Below, piece by piece: positions 11,900 through 24,604 of a DNA stretch of 64,000 nt. Under the pieces are notes generated by a model that saw only the letters and a list, made by a program, of their open reading frames with translations, did not search any database and was not told the DNA's origin. Made by a program: the position numbers and the translations under genes. Origin of the DNA: Sinonovacula constricta (lineage: Eukaryota; Mollusca; Bivalvia; Cardiida; Solecurtidae); contig CM017565.1 in assembly GCA_007844125.1 (NCBI GenBank), positions 10,908,450 through 10,972,449 on the forward strand. Reading direction: 5' to 3'. The stretch's first letter is position 1, and each line of letters starts with the position of its first letter.

Positions 11900-14795
11900 T
11901 GTCTAGCAGGCTAGGATTTAAGCCTGTCAGAAGGAATTAGGGGTAATAAAAAAAAATTATTTGATTTTTTTCAAATAATGAATTATGAGTAAGAGAGATG
12001 GTTATTTGATAATGCAGTCTTTCGACTGCATTCAACATTTCAACAAAGGTAAAATGGGTTAAAGGTAGAGGGTACTGGGAGGGAAGGGAATACAATTTTT
12101 TTTAAAAATGTAAAATTTACAAAATATTTATAAACTAATCTCCTAAAAATGTATAGAAATAAAGAATTATGTGTATTACATTTTTATTAGTTTCATCTTC
12201 CCAACTTTAAAGCTTGGAAAATAATAAGAGGTAAAGTTAAAGTTGGATGTGAATATTTCCATCAGGGTAAAGATTTATTATTTTAAAAGTAAACATTCTA
12301 GGCTACTTTTAGATCATGGATTAAATCCACATATAAGATTTAAGCTGTACAATTATTTACAAGCTATATGAACCTAAGGGGCTAAAACAGGCTAAACAAA
12401 ACATTCTGCTACATGCCATGATGGATTCTTAAATAATTTTATGGATATATTAATACATTATCACTTACAGAAAATCATTTTTTTAGGCTATGATCAAAAT
12501 TATTTAACTTATTGTCTTTACAAGAGAGCTTATAATAGTCACAAGTTACTTACGCATTTAAAAATTATTACTTGGTGTTGACAAACAAATTACAACAATC
12601 TTTTGGATAAAGGTGATTGTCCTTAACTTCCTAATGAGTGCAATTTTCCCTTTCTTTTTTTTTTCGCTTGTTTTTCTGCCAGTCTATCCATTAATGTGTA
12701 TATTCATATTGCTAACCTGATAGTGAATGCCCTTTGAGTAATCAAATGCAAAAACATTCACCTTGACTTGTTGAAGAAAGGGAAGGAGAAAACAGGAATC
12801 TCAAGCACTCTTCGAACTTGTTTATTTATTAAATGCACAGTATAGTATAATCATTGATATTGTGCTTCAACTTAGGAGGGGGGTATGCGGGATTGTTTGC
12901 TTCGATCAAAGACGTTTTTTTTACATATACAGTTCTAGCATAGTGCAGCCCCTACGCTACAACCCTTCCAACCTTGAATGCTTGCTGAACTTTTGTTGCC
13001 TGCTGCTTTTCATGTAACTTCAATTCATGGACAAAAGGAATCATCGTGTTGGTAAGTTAGAACGCGACAAAAAACGTATTCACTGCAAACAACCCAACAA
13101 CTTACTTCAATATAACGCTTAGTGGGAGCATTTATTCCAATTTAAATTGATGCAGAATGGATTATAATAAAAGGAAAGTGATTTTCATCACAGTAACCCT
13201 TCAATACACTTGACCCCATTGGGACGAGACTCAGTGTAGTTCTTTGTGTCGGGTTATTGCTTCATTGTAGAACCAGTCATTATCCGCTGAGAAAGCCCAA
13301 CGATACTCCTCCCACTTCTGCAGTGGGGGTACAGCCAGTCCCTTGTCACCATATAGCCAACATAGACAGAGCTGTTTGTCGACTTGTTTACCTGTATTTA
13401 TCCCACATCAAAGCGACACTATACAATTATACTGACCCAGTCTGCAAGGCGTGTGACCAGTCTTGTCACAGAACTGGGAATGAAACCCTTTTTTGCTGCA
13501 TTTGTTAAAAACCAATACAAATTCTTATTATTTTCTAAAATCACCATACAAAGGTGACTTGACCTATTGCTAGATACTCTATAGCCAACAGTGCAGTTTG
13601 TGATAAAAAATCCTCTATCAGTAGCTGGCAACTCTAGATCTACACAAGTTACCTAAGCCCAATACATTACACTTAGCAGACTAAGTAGTTAGATTTCCCA
13701 CTACTGATGCACTCTCTGTTCCTGTTCACAATGTTAAGTCCTGCTTACAATAGTTGAGCAAACATCAAAATTGATTAATTTTAATATTGATATATATTAT
13801 ACATAATTGGATTTTGGTGTTATTTTGATTTGATTAAATTGGCATTTTCGTTCCATTTAATCAACACTGCAACCATTTGTGTACATGTTAAAGCTCCCCT
13901 GTGTGGGTAATTGGACACTTCTTGTGGACTCTCCAGACCTTTTTTATTATTGTAGACTTTTTGTCGGCATCTTTATTGACATAACTTTTATTCTTTGGAT
14001 AGAAATGTTACTTAATTCACTGAATAGTTGGGTGAATCATAATTTGTCTTTGGTTTCTTCACAGTCACTTCCTTGAGCCAGAATGCAAAGGCTTCACTTA
14101 CATAAGCTTAACCTTTTTTTTAATTTTATTTCAAAGTCCATGTTCTTACTACAATATTAAGCTAATTTCTGTAAATGCTTCACAAGTTCTGTAAATAAGC
14201 TATTGACATACATGAACATTTCAGAAAAACAAAAGTAATTTCTCTGATTTTTTTTTTCTGAAAGTAGTTTACTATAAATGAAACAAGTGATTTTAAGTGT
14301 GTGTTTTTTATAGGCACATGCACATTCAAATAATTTAGCAGATGAAGAAAGTTCATATTCCTGGCCCACATATGGAGGAGGTTTATTGAAACAGGATAAA
14401 ATCTTGATTGTATATTGTATATTGGAGGCACCATTTCAGGTTGTGCTGTGTTTGTACTGTTTACAGTATCAGGAGATCTGTGAGAAGGTCTGGCATGTAT
14501 CATAGCAACGTTTATAAAATCAGAGAATATTGTTGAATGTTAGCACAAGATGATTGCCGATGGAGCCTTGATAGGCATCCAAGTGTAGTGTTGAACTCTC
14601 ACCCTGCCAAGTATAAGTTGTTCAGGCTTAGGCTGTTTCGTTTTAATAAAATACATCAAGTTACATATGCATTTTAGCAAAAACTGAGAACTTAGTAGAT
14701 AACATTGCAGAAAACTTAGCAAAACACTTAGTAGAAAACTTAGGACATACTCTTGGTTTTGAACAATGTGGGTTCCTAAGGGTTAATACCCATCT
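11900..14795. other. AT-rich stretch without recognised gene
   Basis: No exon or repeat family member was identified. Short ORFs around 13257-13631 and 14157-14503 overlap on both strands and lack splice context. Confidence 0.55.
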
Positions 14796-15020
14796 TCAGC
14801 ACTGGATAGAGCTAAGTCTATACTTCATGTACCATTGTAATAACACTTGGAATGAGCTAGGTCTAGACTTCATGTACCAATGTAATAACAATTGGATATA
14901 GCTAAGTCTGGACTTCATGTACCAATGTAATGACACTTGGATAAAACTAAGTCTAGACTTCATGTACTAGTAGAATAACACTTGGATAGAGCTAGATCTA
15001 GACTTCATGTACCAATGTTA
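14796..15020 (+). repeat. 45-bp tandem repeat, 5 copies
   Basis: Each unit contains TTGGATAGAGCTAAGTCTAG and ACTTCATGTACCAATGTAAT followed by AACAC. Copies differ at several positions, so the array is moderately old. Confidence 0.92.
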
Positions 15021-15024
15021 TAAT

Positions 15025-16065
15025 GCTTCCTCCACATTGCACACCATCCATTTTTTTCTGAACCCTCTCCTCTCTATCAGCTGGCAAATAGCCCTGAATG
15101 AAATAATAAGCAAATCAACAGGTTGGAATCAATCAGATTTTTTATAATTTTTAGCGTAAATTGATTTGAGACAAGTTGTTTGAATCACTTTAGTTTATGC
15201 CGCTAAGGATTATTTTGGCTTTATTAGGGTTTCTGTTCTTTAACCTAGTAAAACAAAATCAATCATGATTGCAGACATGTAGTTGAACTTGCCCCTTTGA
15301 ATTACCAAAATTTGGCACAAGTTTTAATGCTGCAAATATCAAAGTTTTCTGGTGCAAAGCTTAATCCCTTGAAAGAAAGCAGCTTATGACGATTTCCTTG
15401 TTTACTTTGTTGAAATATTCAATAAACTTTTATTGCCCTAGGATAAGGCTTGATAAGAGTAGATATTAACTTTATTTAGTTGTTGTTGTTTTTTGGTTCC
15501 TATATTGTTGGTACATGGTGCAGTTTGATTTTTTATTTGCATGCCAAAACAATAGAGTCTCCATATCCTTCAAAATAAACTGTATTTAAACATTATTTTA
15601 TGAAACATGTATGTTATGTTTAAATCAACTTAAAGATTATCATTAGAAGGCATTTTACTCTGTTCAAATTAATTTTATTAATCGTGAAAAATTGTCAATA
15701 ATTTTCCCAATAGCATTGGTACAAAGCCAGTTCACACTGGTGGGTAAATTGTGGTCCATAGTATTAATTTCATTAAGACAATACTGGGCCAAGCTACAAA
15801 AATATTCTGTAACAAATGACACTGCTAGTTGACGGCTTACAAATACAGCTTCATCATTTAATGACATGCACAAATGCTTGATACCCGCACCTGGGAACAG
15901 TATTACGGATAAAACTATCTCGAAGGCATGTAAATGTATTGTAAATCACTTTCAATCAAACGTAAAACAAACGTGGCCAATTGATTTCATTTCAAACTGT
16001 CTCGAAGCTAAGCTTGCAGTGATTGTTGCCACACGTGTGCAGGTTTAAGTTGTCAGGATTATAAA
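15025..16065. other. Unique AT-rich sequence
   Basis: No feature was recognised. The overlapping ORFs near 15664-16048 have no supporting signals. Confidence 0.5.
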
Positions 16066-16069
16066 GCTG

Positions 16070-16215
16070 CCTGAAGGATCCTGACCAGTGCTTGTTCTAC
16101 AATATGTCTTAGCCTGCTTACCACAGATTGATTAGGCATAGGCACACAGTGTAAGTCAGAATCAGCCACCTACCATGGGACCTTTATCAGGGTCTATACT
16201 ATTTGCTGCTATGTC
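16070..16215 (+). repeat. Dispersed palindromic element
   Basis: TTAGCCTGCTTACCACAGAT, GGCACACAGTGTAAGTCAGA and TATCAGGGTCTATACTATTT are in the family order. The palindromic arms are partly eroded. Confidence 0.65.
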
Positions 16216-16219
16216 TCTA

Positions 16220-18080
16220 GAAATATGTTCCACTACAATTTCAAGTTTTGGTATTTATTCATATTGCATGACAAGTGTAGACAACCTACCCAGCTAGGGC
16301 AGTACTACAGATACACCAGGAATAAGCACGGCCATATCACCAGGTACATTTGCATTAGTGTGACACCTCACTCAAATCTGTTGACTCTGTCAGCTTACTG
16401 CACATTTCCATTTATAAACAATTGGCATTGCAGCTTATTTATTGTTTTCAGTGCATGTATCACAAATCAGCAGAAGCCATGTCAATAATTGTTTCATGCA
16501 ACTTGTCACAGAAGGTTTGAATGCAGAAATCTGGGCAACAACTTTGATTGACAGGTCAGCATACTGGGTTAAAGTTTGATCAAAACAATTGAAACCTGAT
16601 GTAGCTGATTCATTCATTGAAGGAAATGCAATACACTTTAGGTATGGTGTGATTGTTGGTTTGATAATATGATTGTTAAAAATGACAATCATTGACCAGT
16701 ATTCAGCTGTGGCCCATTTTGTACAATGATGTAAAGTTAACCCAGCAGATAGCTACAAAAGGCAAACTTGACAGTCTGAGGTGGTAACCAGCTAACTACA
16801 GTCCAAAGGCTGTAGCCCTGTACTACTCTAGAAGCAATTATTGGGCTGCACTTTTAAGGTACTGACTCAGTGCAGTTTAAATCAATTAATCAAATATAAT
16901 TGCTTGAAGGATCAAGCTTACAATCCAATTTCTGTCCAGTCAATCTGACAGCTATCATATTTACCTCATTCACTTACAATTATAAATCCCAGACCTAATT
17001 TCTTTAGGCGGGAGAGGTACCGAACTTTTATTCTCGGTCGCAATGTTTACCTATAGATTGTAATTATTAGGCTACACAATTGATGTATGAAGAAGTTCTG
17101 ACAGCTGGTGATTGTTTTAAAATGGGCTTGTCAGACTCTGTATACGTCTACAGCTGACAGATCCGCTGTAAGCCTGACATCTTGTTTAGTAAATAATGGG
17201 CTTGGTTTATTGTGGTCACACCACGGCTGAAATAAATACAGAAATAATGCCAGACCAATGTAAATGCTATCTAAATCTGTGGTTGTAACAATAACATCTG
17301 CCTGGTACCTGTGTGAAACCACAGATTTACATAGCAGGGTGTGTGGAGCAAATGTTTCCATTTTATCCTGCATTCTGCTAAAATAAATAATTTTGTTTAA
17401 TGAAAGTACAAATGAACATTTTGGTCATATTTATTAAGAAATTTAGCAAATATTCTATGAGTCAGAATTTCACTAGTTAAATATATATAATATTTATTTC
17501 AAACTAATTAAGTTGTAATACATTTTTTTGTCGTATTTTAAATCTAATGAAGAATATTATTGCAGCCAATGACATCTGTTTTGGACATGAAAGTCTTGAG
17601 TCTTTGTTTAAGAAGACCATCATATTATAATGTTAGTTAATGTTGAGCTATTTATTATAGATCCTAATAACTCAATAAGAAGATGGTGCAGATGATGTTT
17701 TAATTGTTTGTTGACAATGATGGTGATGGTAATGATATGGGTATGGCAGATGGAAACAGCATTTATAATGTTGTATAAAATGAGAAGGCTGAGGTTAAGA
17801 CTATGGACACAAGACTGAACTTAGTTCAGTATCAAGAACATCCCCTCAAGCTAATTGTGGGCGTGCACTTTTGCAAACAAACTCACATTTGTTTTGAACC
17901 AGTTCTGTATTGAGTCCTTGTCCTGCACTATTTGTTGACATGCCTAATACACTAGCTTGAGCAGAGTTCAAATCACTTGAAACTAACTGCCATATTATAC
18001 ATGGACAGACAAAGGCGACTGAAAATGTCTTTTCTCCACTTACTCTTGGACTACTGAACATTATACATCATTGTATATTT
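16220..18080. other. Unique sequence containing one strong hairpin
   Basis: There is no gene. The hairpin at 17265-17336 is listed separately. A 13-bp palindrome, GTGGTCACACCAC, sits at 17212-17224. Confidence 0.5.
17265..17336. repeat. Inverted repeat: 20-bp stem with one mismatch, 32-nt loop
   Basis: The arm TGCTATCTAAATCTGTGGTT (17265-17284) pairs with AACCACAGATTTACATAGCA (17317-17336), with a single mismatch. It does not belong to either dispersed family recognised here. It could be a small MITE remnant or a structured RNA precursor; nothing in the sequence decides. Confidence 0.85.
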
Positions 18081-18084
18081 GATA

Positions 18085-18215
18085 CAGCTTCAGCAAATAG
18101 TGTAGATCATGATCTGCCAGTTCCTGCTTCAGAGCTGTCTGATAAGGATCTGCACTATTTGTTGATTAGTCTCCTGCAATATGTCTAGGAACCTTTGAAT
18201 GTGATGTAAGATAGG
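18085..18215 (+). repeat. Dispersed palindromic element
   Basis: AATAGTGTAGATCATGATCT, AGAGCTGTCTGATAAGGATC and TGCACTATTTGTTGATTAG form the two arms. The right outer part CAATATGTCTAGGAACCTTT follows. Confidence 0.75.
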
Positions 18216-18219
18216 TGCA

Positions 18220-20200
18220 GCAGACTTTGTATAGGTTATCAACGTAATATAGCATGGTAGGGGCTAATGTATCCCAGGGTTCTTCAACAGCAATGGCCTA
18301 TGGACTCATATCAAGGACATTGAAGCAATACTTACTGGTTTCACTGCTAGAATAATGAGCCATTGCAAATAGAAGTAAACATTAGCTGTAGAATAAATAC
18401 AAGTGCAACAAATGGAGAAAATCAGACTATTATTGGCTGAATAGGGTGTGGCAGGCTGTACATTGGTGGATAAGTGCCACTGAAAAAGGAATCAATTTTA
18501 CTTGTGTCTGTTTCTTTTAATACCATTGTACTCCATGTTATGGGAATTTTTAGAACCAATCAAGGGAACACTGAGAGGCTTGTTTGCATTTTGTGCATAA
18601 AATTGTGCCCAGTTTGACATCTATCAGGGCCTTAAATTGGGAATTGAAAATCTAAGTGTTCAATAAACTGCCAGCTGTTGTGTCTTCATTGGAGAGGCCA
18701 TACACTCATAGGTACCAGTTGACAAATGTCTTGTTGATCCAACTTTCAAACAAAAGGTGATCCAGTGAGTGATACAGATTTGCTTTATTTGGTTCATATG
18801 CAATAAACCAGATGTTATTGATAACAAAACAATTCATCTTGCAATCCAAATGTGGCAGCAATCTGGACAAGTCTTTGAGAAAGTATATTGAATGGAAATT
18901 TTGGTTTTCTTTAAGAAATGAGCTTGAGATCTTATTATAAAACTAATAAAGTGATATTTGCTGTCAATTTTAAATAAATCTGTCTGGTTTTTACAGACAG
19001 TTCAATTAGAACAAGTACATGTAAATACAAATCTGGCTGTGACAATAGAGACTTAATGTATATATATAGTCTCAATACAAAACCAAAGTCTATGAAGAAT
19101 AATAAATCTATAAATTAAACACAATTTATATAAATTACAAAATTACCAGCATATAAGCTTGAGAAATGCATTTAGCTCACAACAGTTGGAAACTACAATA
19201 AAGTCTGTATCTATTTTCAAAGCTTTTATTTACCAATATGTTTCATGTATTGTACTCAACATTTACTTGTAAGCTGGATAAATTCACAAAGTGTCAACAT
19301 ATTTTGTGATAAAATCATGGAACTGAGCTGGGTCTTTTTTTCATTTTCATGATGTCCATGCTGACAACTAACTTAAGGTTTGTTCTCGATATCACACATC
19401 CTGGTCCTTGTGATGAGTTTAAGTGCACTTTATAATTATGTTCATAAACTTTTACTCTATAATTATTCTGAGTGTTGGTTAAGGATGAGAATGCAGTAAT
19501 ATTCCTCTGTACATATTAAATAAAGGCAGACCTGTTCTTGTTATTCTGTACGTGACTTGACTGATATAGGCCAACTGCAAAAGTATCCATGACCATTCTT
19601 TAAACAATGCAGATCAGCCCATTAACTTCAAAGGGAATATATTTTAACCTTTCACACCAGTTTATCATTTTCCCACAGCATAATCTAAACATTCATGCTT
19701 GATTATGTCATTTTATTGAGGACAAAGATTTTTTAAACAACCTAATTTGTGTGTGAAAATGCAGCATGTAGCGTGAGTCCGCAAGTTTGTTGGACTAAAT
19801 TTGAAGTCTACGCTGCCTCTGGACATTAATAGCAGTTTGTTGGAACAGTGTCAGATGTTTGTTTGTTTGCTGAAACTGTAAAATAACCTGATGTTATTTT
19901 TGAAACATTTTGATAAACTGATACAGAGTGTCAGGTAACATTAACCAAAGTTGAATAATAATAAAGTTATAAAGTAGCAGTTGTAGACAGAATGGACAAA
20001 AGGCTTTATAATATTGCATAACCGTGAGAAATTAGTTCGGCTTAAACTGCTTAACATGTTATTGTTTGTTAATAATACCAATTTCAGGGAGGACGACAAA
20101 TTTTTGACAAATGGTTGCAACAACTGATTGTTTACATCATGAGGGTGTGAAGACTCCATTCAGTGGTCGATATCTCAGGATCTGGGAACAGAGGGGAGAA
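18220..20200. other. AT-rich unique stretch
   Basis: No gene or repeat family member was recognised. Confidence 0.5.
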
Positions 20201-20204
20201 TAAA

Positions 20205-20325
20205 TACTAATGAGGGGCATTGTGGGCCAGCCATGGATTAGGATCAGTGGTTTATTGTGTGGCCATTATATCCCAGGGCCGTTGGTTCGGATCTGTGTGA
20301 TACACTAGGCGGTCCATGGTCCCTT
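20205..20325 (+). repeat. Possible tRNA-like SINE head
   Basis: TGGTTTATTGTGTGGCC followed by CCGTTGGTTCGGATC resembles a B-box region. The body does not match the main SINE convincingly, so the call is weak. Confidence 0.3.
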
Positions 20326-20329
20326 TTCC

Positions 20330-21530
20330 ATCCCTAACTCTGTACACTTGTACAGTTGTTACTGTATCATTGTGTGAATACAGTATGTCAGTCCTAATAC
20401 TGTATTTACCTGTTGTTATCCTATATAAAGATCAAACTCTGGCCCAGGGTCACATAAACATAGCTAATTATGATCATAATGCTTCTTCTGGCATTGAGGG
20501 GACTGCTCAAAATCATCACTGATTTGATCATTTGATTATCACTGAAGGTTTTAGTGATAAACATAGCAAATTATTGATGAAATAGTTATTCCATTCACCT
20601 TTATAAAAGAAAACAAAAATTAAGTTTGTAATAAAAAAATGAATCTTATAACTAAAGTAGTCCAATTATTTAATAAATATCTAATTAATTTTTTATGCAT
20701 TATTATGTAATTGTATTGTTTTACATGATTTAAATATCATGAATACTAAGGAACAACAATAGTGAAAAAAAACAGTTATGACAGAAACATATTAAATTAT
20801 CATTAAGATAAACATGTTTTACAAAACAAGACAAATTGTTAAATGATTTATTAAAATGTATAAAGTCAAATGTTCTATTTGTCAAATATAAAAAAAAAAT
20901 GATATGCCTGATGGTGAAAACCATGTTACTGGTATATTACAATAAGAAATATGATACTGGGTAGATTTTTTCAATGTGTTTGATTTTGTGAAAGAAAATA
21001 CTGGATTGGAATTCCAAAACATGATTGGACATTGTCCCGAGCAGACTGCAACTGTGGTAGTGCATAGTTTCTGGATCAGTCACCATTGACACGCTCATTA
21101 CTCATTGAAATGTCTGTCATTTGATGATTTGTGATCACAGCTTTCATTTGCATGTTTCAAGAAATATTTTATAATCTTATCATTTTACCTTCTGCCATAA
21201 TTTTAGAATGAACAATTCCTGATTAAGCTTAATAAAAGAGACATGTTATTGTAAGATAAGATCCAATTCAAAAATCAATTTTCTCTTTTACGTTCTCTGG
21301 ATATTTGTCAATTTTATCATATCATTAATTATATTGTAATTAAAATTTAAAAGTAGGCCTAAAACATATGCTTAGGTTTGCAGACAATTTTTATTGAATA
21401 AAAACTGCAAACTTCATTGTAATTTGACGGCTTGTTCCCCGGTGTCTACGGCACATGTGCTGGGTATATTAACTGTATTGCCCATCCAAATCATGACATA
21501 ACAGGTCTAAGCTTTCTATATTTGTTAATA
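20330..21530. other. AT-rich unique stretch
   Basis: Very AT-rich with poly-A runs, and no recognised feature. Confidence 0.5.
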
Positions 21531-21534
21531 ACCC

Positions 21535-21670
21535 AGACTTATTCTTAGTCATCTTCTTTTATTGGCATGCAATGGTGTCTAGACATATAGCTAGAGATTT
21601 ATAAACATTGTAGATCCTGATCAGACAGCTCCCATTAGAGAGATTGATCTATTTCTACACTATTGACCAC
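21535..21670 (-). repeat. Dispersed palindromic element (subfamily matching the flank of the 61-bp array)
   Basis: It starts TTATTCTTAGTCATCTTCT, as does the left flank of the 29.3-kb array, then ATATAGCTAGAG and TTGTAGATCCTGATCAGACA followed by GCTCCC. It is the best single-copy relative of the 61-bp array monomer in this window. Confidence 0.75.
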
Positions 21671-22124
21671 AGCTGTATAAATATGTGTTTGAAACACTAG
21701 GGATGTTACACTAGTTGTTCATATAAAAATCAGATATAAGCATTTTTTTATTGACATAAGTATAAATTAGGATGAGATTATAAATTTTTAATTCAGTAAC
21801 TGTCATTTTTATGTTTATACCTCAATTTTTGATTATTCCTTTAATAAATGCATCTTTTATTATTATAATATAAAACATTGTTTTATAATCACTATGGAAT
21901 TGAATGTTCATTGAAATTGCATTTCTTGCCTTGGCATTTAAACTTATTGTTTTAATTTCTGTTTATTGAGCAAAGTGTATGCTATTATTTTACATTGTAT
22001 GGCTACAAATCTTGTTAATACATGTATTTTATGCCAATAAAAATTTGTTCTGTTCTGTATGCTTCAATATGTGTTCATGTCACATAAACATACACACATT
22101 AAAAAATGCTGCTATTAAATTAAA

Positions 22125-22205
22125 TGCTTAACCCTTATCCTACTATACATCTATTAATTAGGCAAACAGTGTGAATCCAGAACAGTCATACTCTCCTGGG
22201 AGGGT
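22125..22205 (+). repeat. Partial palindromic element
   Basis: TTAATTAGGCAAACAGTGTG and AATCCAGAACAGTCATACTC match the left arm. The right arm is absent. Confidence 0.5.
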
Positions 22206-22209
22206 CAAA

Positions 22210-24390
22210 TGAGTCAAATGGTAATTATTGAACAATAAGTATAATATATTCACAAATAATTAACAAACAGTATAGGTTATGGGAAGAAATTAAACTGTAT
22301 GTGACCCTCTTTATGACAGATATTTTCTCTGATATGATGGCTGTCACAGCCCAGTTAATTGGCACATTTTCCAATCCTTTGGCTTTAATAGGGATTGGAG
22401 CAGAATTTTGTCACCTCGAAATAGGATTAACCATAGTGCAGTTAATGTTTGGTCTACTTTGAATCTTCCGGCATGTTTTTCAGTCCATATGGATTATCCC
22501 AGTATAAGTGGATCTAACGGATAAATCTGTCCACGTGTATTGACATCAATGCAGACAGAGATTCTGGTTCTGTGTTGACCAAAAGCAAAGTTGTCATTGA
22601 GAATGTCACTGTTTTTTACAACAGAAAAATGTATTGACACTTCTTTTGTGAAATTGTCTATAAATAATCCATGCATATTTGTAAATAGCAAACTCAACCA
22701 GTGCTAGTTGAATTCTTCATTTACTCATGCATTATGTTTCAAAAGATACATTTTAATTTCAAGTAGAACACACGGCTGATTGAAGTAAGCAAACAAAAAG
22801 GCATAACAGTTACTTTATTTTGAATCCAACATAGCTAAATGCACTACTACTGCATGAGAACTTAACCACATTTGACAAAAACATTGACAGTCCATTCACA
22901 CACTGATTGCTTTTCTTCTAAGCTTTTGAGTAATTGTCTCTGTCACTCACTCACTAATCAAAAAAGAAAAAATCCTTAAGACCCTTGAAGCTGTCAATGC
23001 GTGGCTTTTTGAAACAAAGGTAAAGCTGTCCACTGGAGTTTCTCACTTTTCTGGGTTGCATTGTTCCAAGTGTGAAGCTGCATCAATAGTGTCACAACAC
23101 ACAGCTAGATGGTTCCCTGGAGATGGAACTATGTTGGGGGGGGGGGGGGGGGGTGAGGCTACAACACACAGCTAGATGGTTCCCTGGAGATGGAACTATG
23201 TATGGGGGTGCGGCTTCACTTGTCACACTTTCATCTCCCAGTCACACAGAACCCCTGCATGTTTCAAGGATGTCAACCGAGTGAAGCTGTCAAACAGTCG
23301 TGACAAGAACCATTGCCACTGGGAGCCATGTGAGGTGGACAGGACATGCTTTGTGGGTACATGTAGCGCGATGTAAACACATCCAGTTGTCAAACCACGG
23401 TCAACCATGCCGTGGAAACCACTGCCACAGAGACAATAGATTAGAGTTTCATTAGTGGGAAAGTGCACATCAAACGTGTCTTTAGTCCACCTGGTTTGTT
23501 CTGTGGTTCAAAAACTTGCATGGGGTAACAAAGACTGCAATAACAACTTATCTTAATCAGTTATGTTGTACACATTAATCTATTTAGAAGCTCGCAGTAT
23601 GCTGAAAGTAAATTGCAGATAGAGTACATTATTTTGCTAGTTTTTTGATGTCTTTGAAGAACAAGTTTAAATTTAGAAAACTACTTTTTCACACAAATCC
23701 TATAATCAACTTGTTAGTGTTAAATAGGATTGTGTACCTGATGGTTTTGCATATCCGTGTTGTTTTGTTGTCAACATACCTCTCCAGTATCAATGACAAT
23801 AATGATGTCGGCCTCACTTTGTTCTCCCTCAAGAAGACCCCACTCAAACACTCATTAGAATGTTTTTTGCATCCAGATGTCTTTGGAGGCAAGATTGGGT
23901 GATGGTGTGTCCTTTGTGTCAGCCAGTTTACAGTGTCAACTGATAGAGCTGGGAATGTTATATATCCAGGTACAAAAGTAAAAACTCACTAATTAAAGGG
24001 TTTCTAGGGCTGATCAAAACAGATGTATTTATTGTCCACATCTGGGCAATGGTATTTTAAACTAACATTGACCTCTTAACTATGACAGTAACACAATCAA
24101 GACAGACCTGTTTTAGAACCTTAATTTATTTTGGTACAAGTTAAAATGTAGTCATCCCAACAGTAAAATTTGTTGCAGGTGGTAAAAATAATTACGGCTT
24201 GTTTGTCTTTTAAACGTGATATATTAAAAAAACTTTTGTGATTGTTTGCTCCATGCATGTTTCTGCTCTTTAAAGTATAGTAATGATATGTAATACTGCT
24301 GTTTTCTCTTGGTGTGGGTGGAATTATGCAATAGGCTGCAGTAATACTGGAATAATATTTATGATGCAATGTCTTGCATTAAAAACCATG
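22210..24390. other. Mostly unique sequence; poly-G patch and local duplication
   Basis: The stretch 22310-22620 is less AT-rich and has several TAATCC/GGATTA-type words; it is a weak candidate for a conserved non-coding element. The duplication around the poly-G tract is listed separately. No exon was identified. Confidence 0.45.
23094..23201 (+). repeat. 41-bp perfect direct repeat flanking an 18-G homopolymer
   Basis: Copies at 23094-23134 and 23161-23201 are identical (start ACAACACACAGCTAGATGG, end GGAACTATGT). Between them, 23136-23153 is an uninterrupted run of 18 G. The second copy is followed by a shorter GGGGG. Confidence 0.95.
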
Positions 24391-24394
24391 CTGA

Positions 24395-24600
24395 TGTAAG
24401 TAACCATGGCACCTTCTGCATGGTTTGGAGTCCTAGACAGGACCTAAACATATTGTGAAGTCTATCAACAGACTTGCAAAGTGCCGATGGTTCAACCAAA
24501 ACATCTGTCTGGGATTTTCTTCCAACAATCATAAATGAGTGACACCCTAATAGCCATAGTTGTGTTGGTGCTATGTATTTTAAAAACAACATCAAATATA
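24395..24600 (+). repeat. tRNA-derived SINE
   Basis: A B-box-like GGTTTGGAGTCC lies at 24422-24433, followed by the family body: ACTTGCAAAGTGCC, TTTTCTTCCAACAATC, GAGTGACACCC and a tail CCATAGTTGTGTTGGTGC. The tail is the reverse complement of the head of the reverse-oriented copies at 45795 and 58812. Confidence 0.75.
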
Positions 24601-24604
24601 CTGT

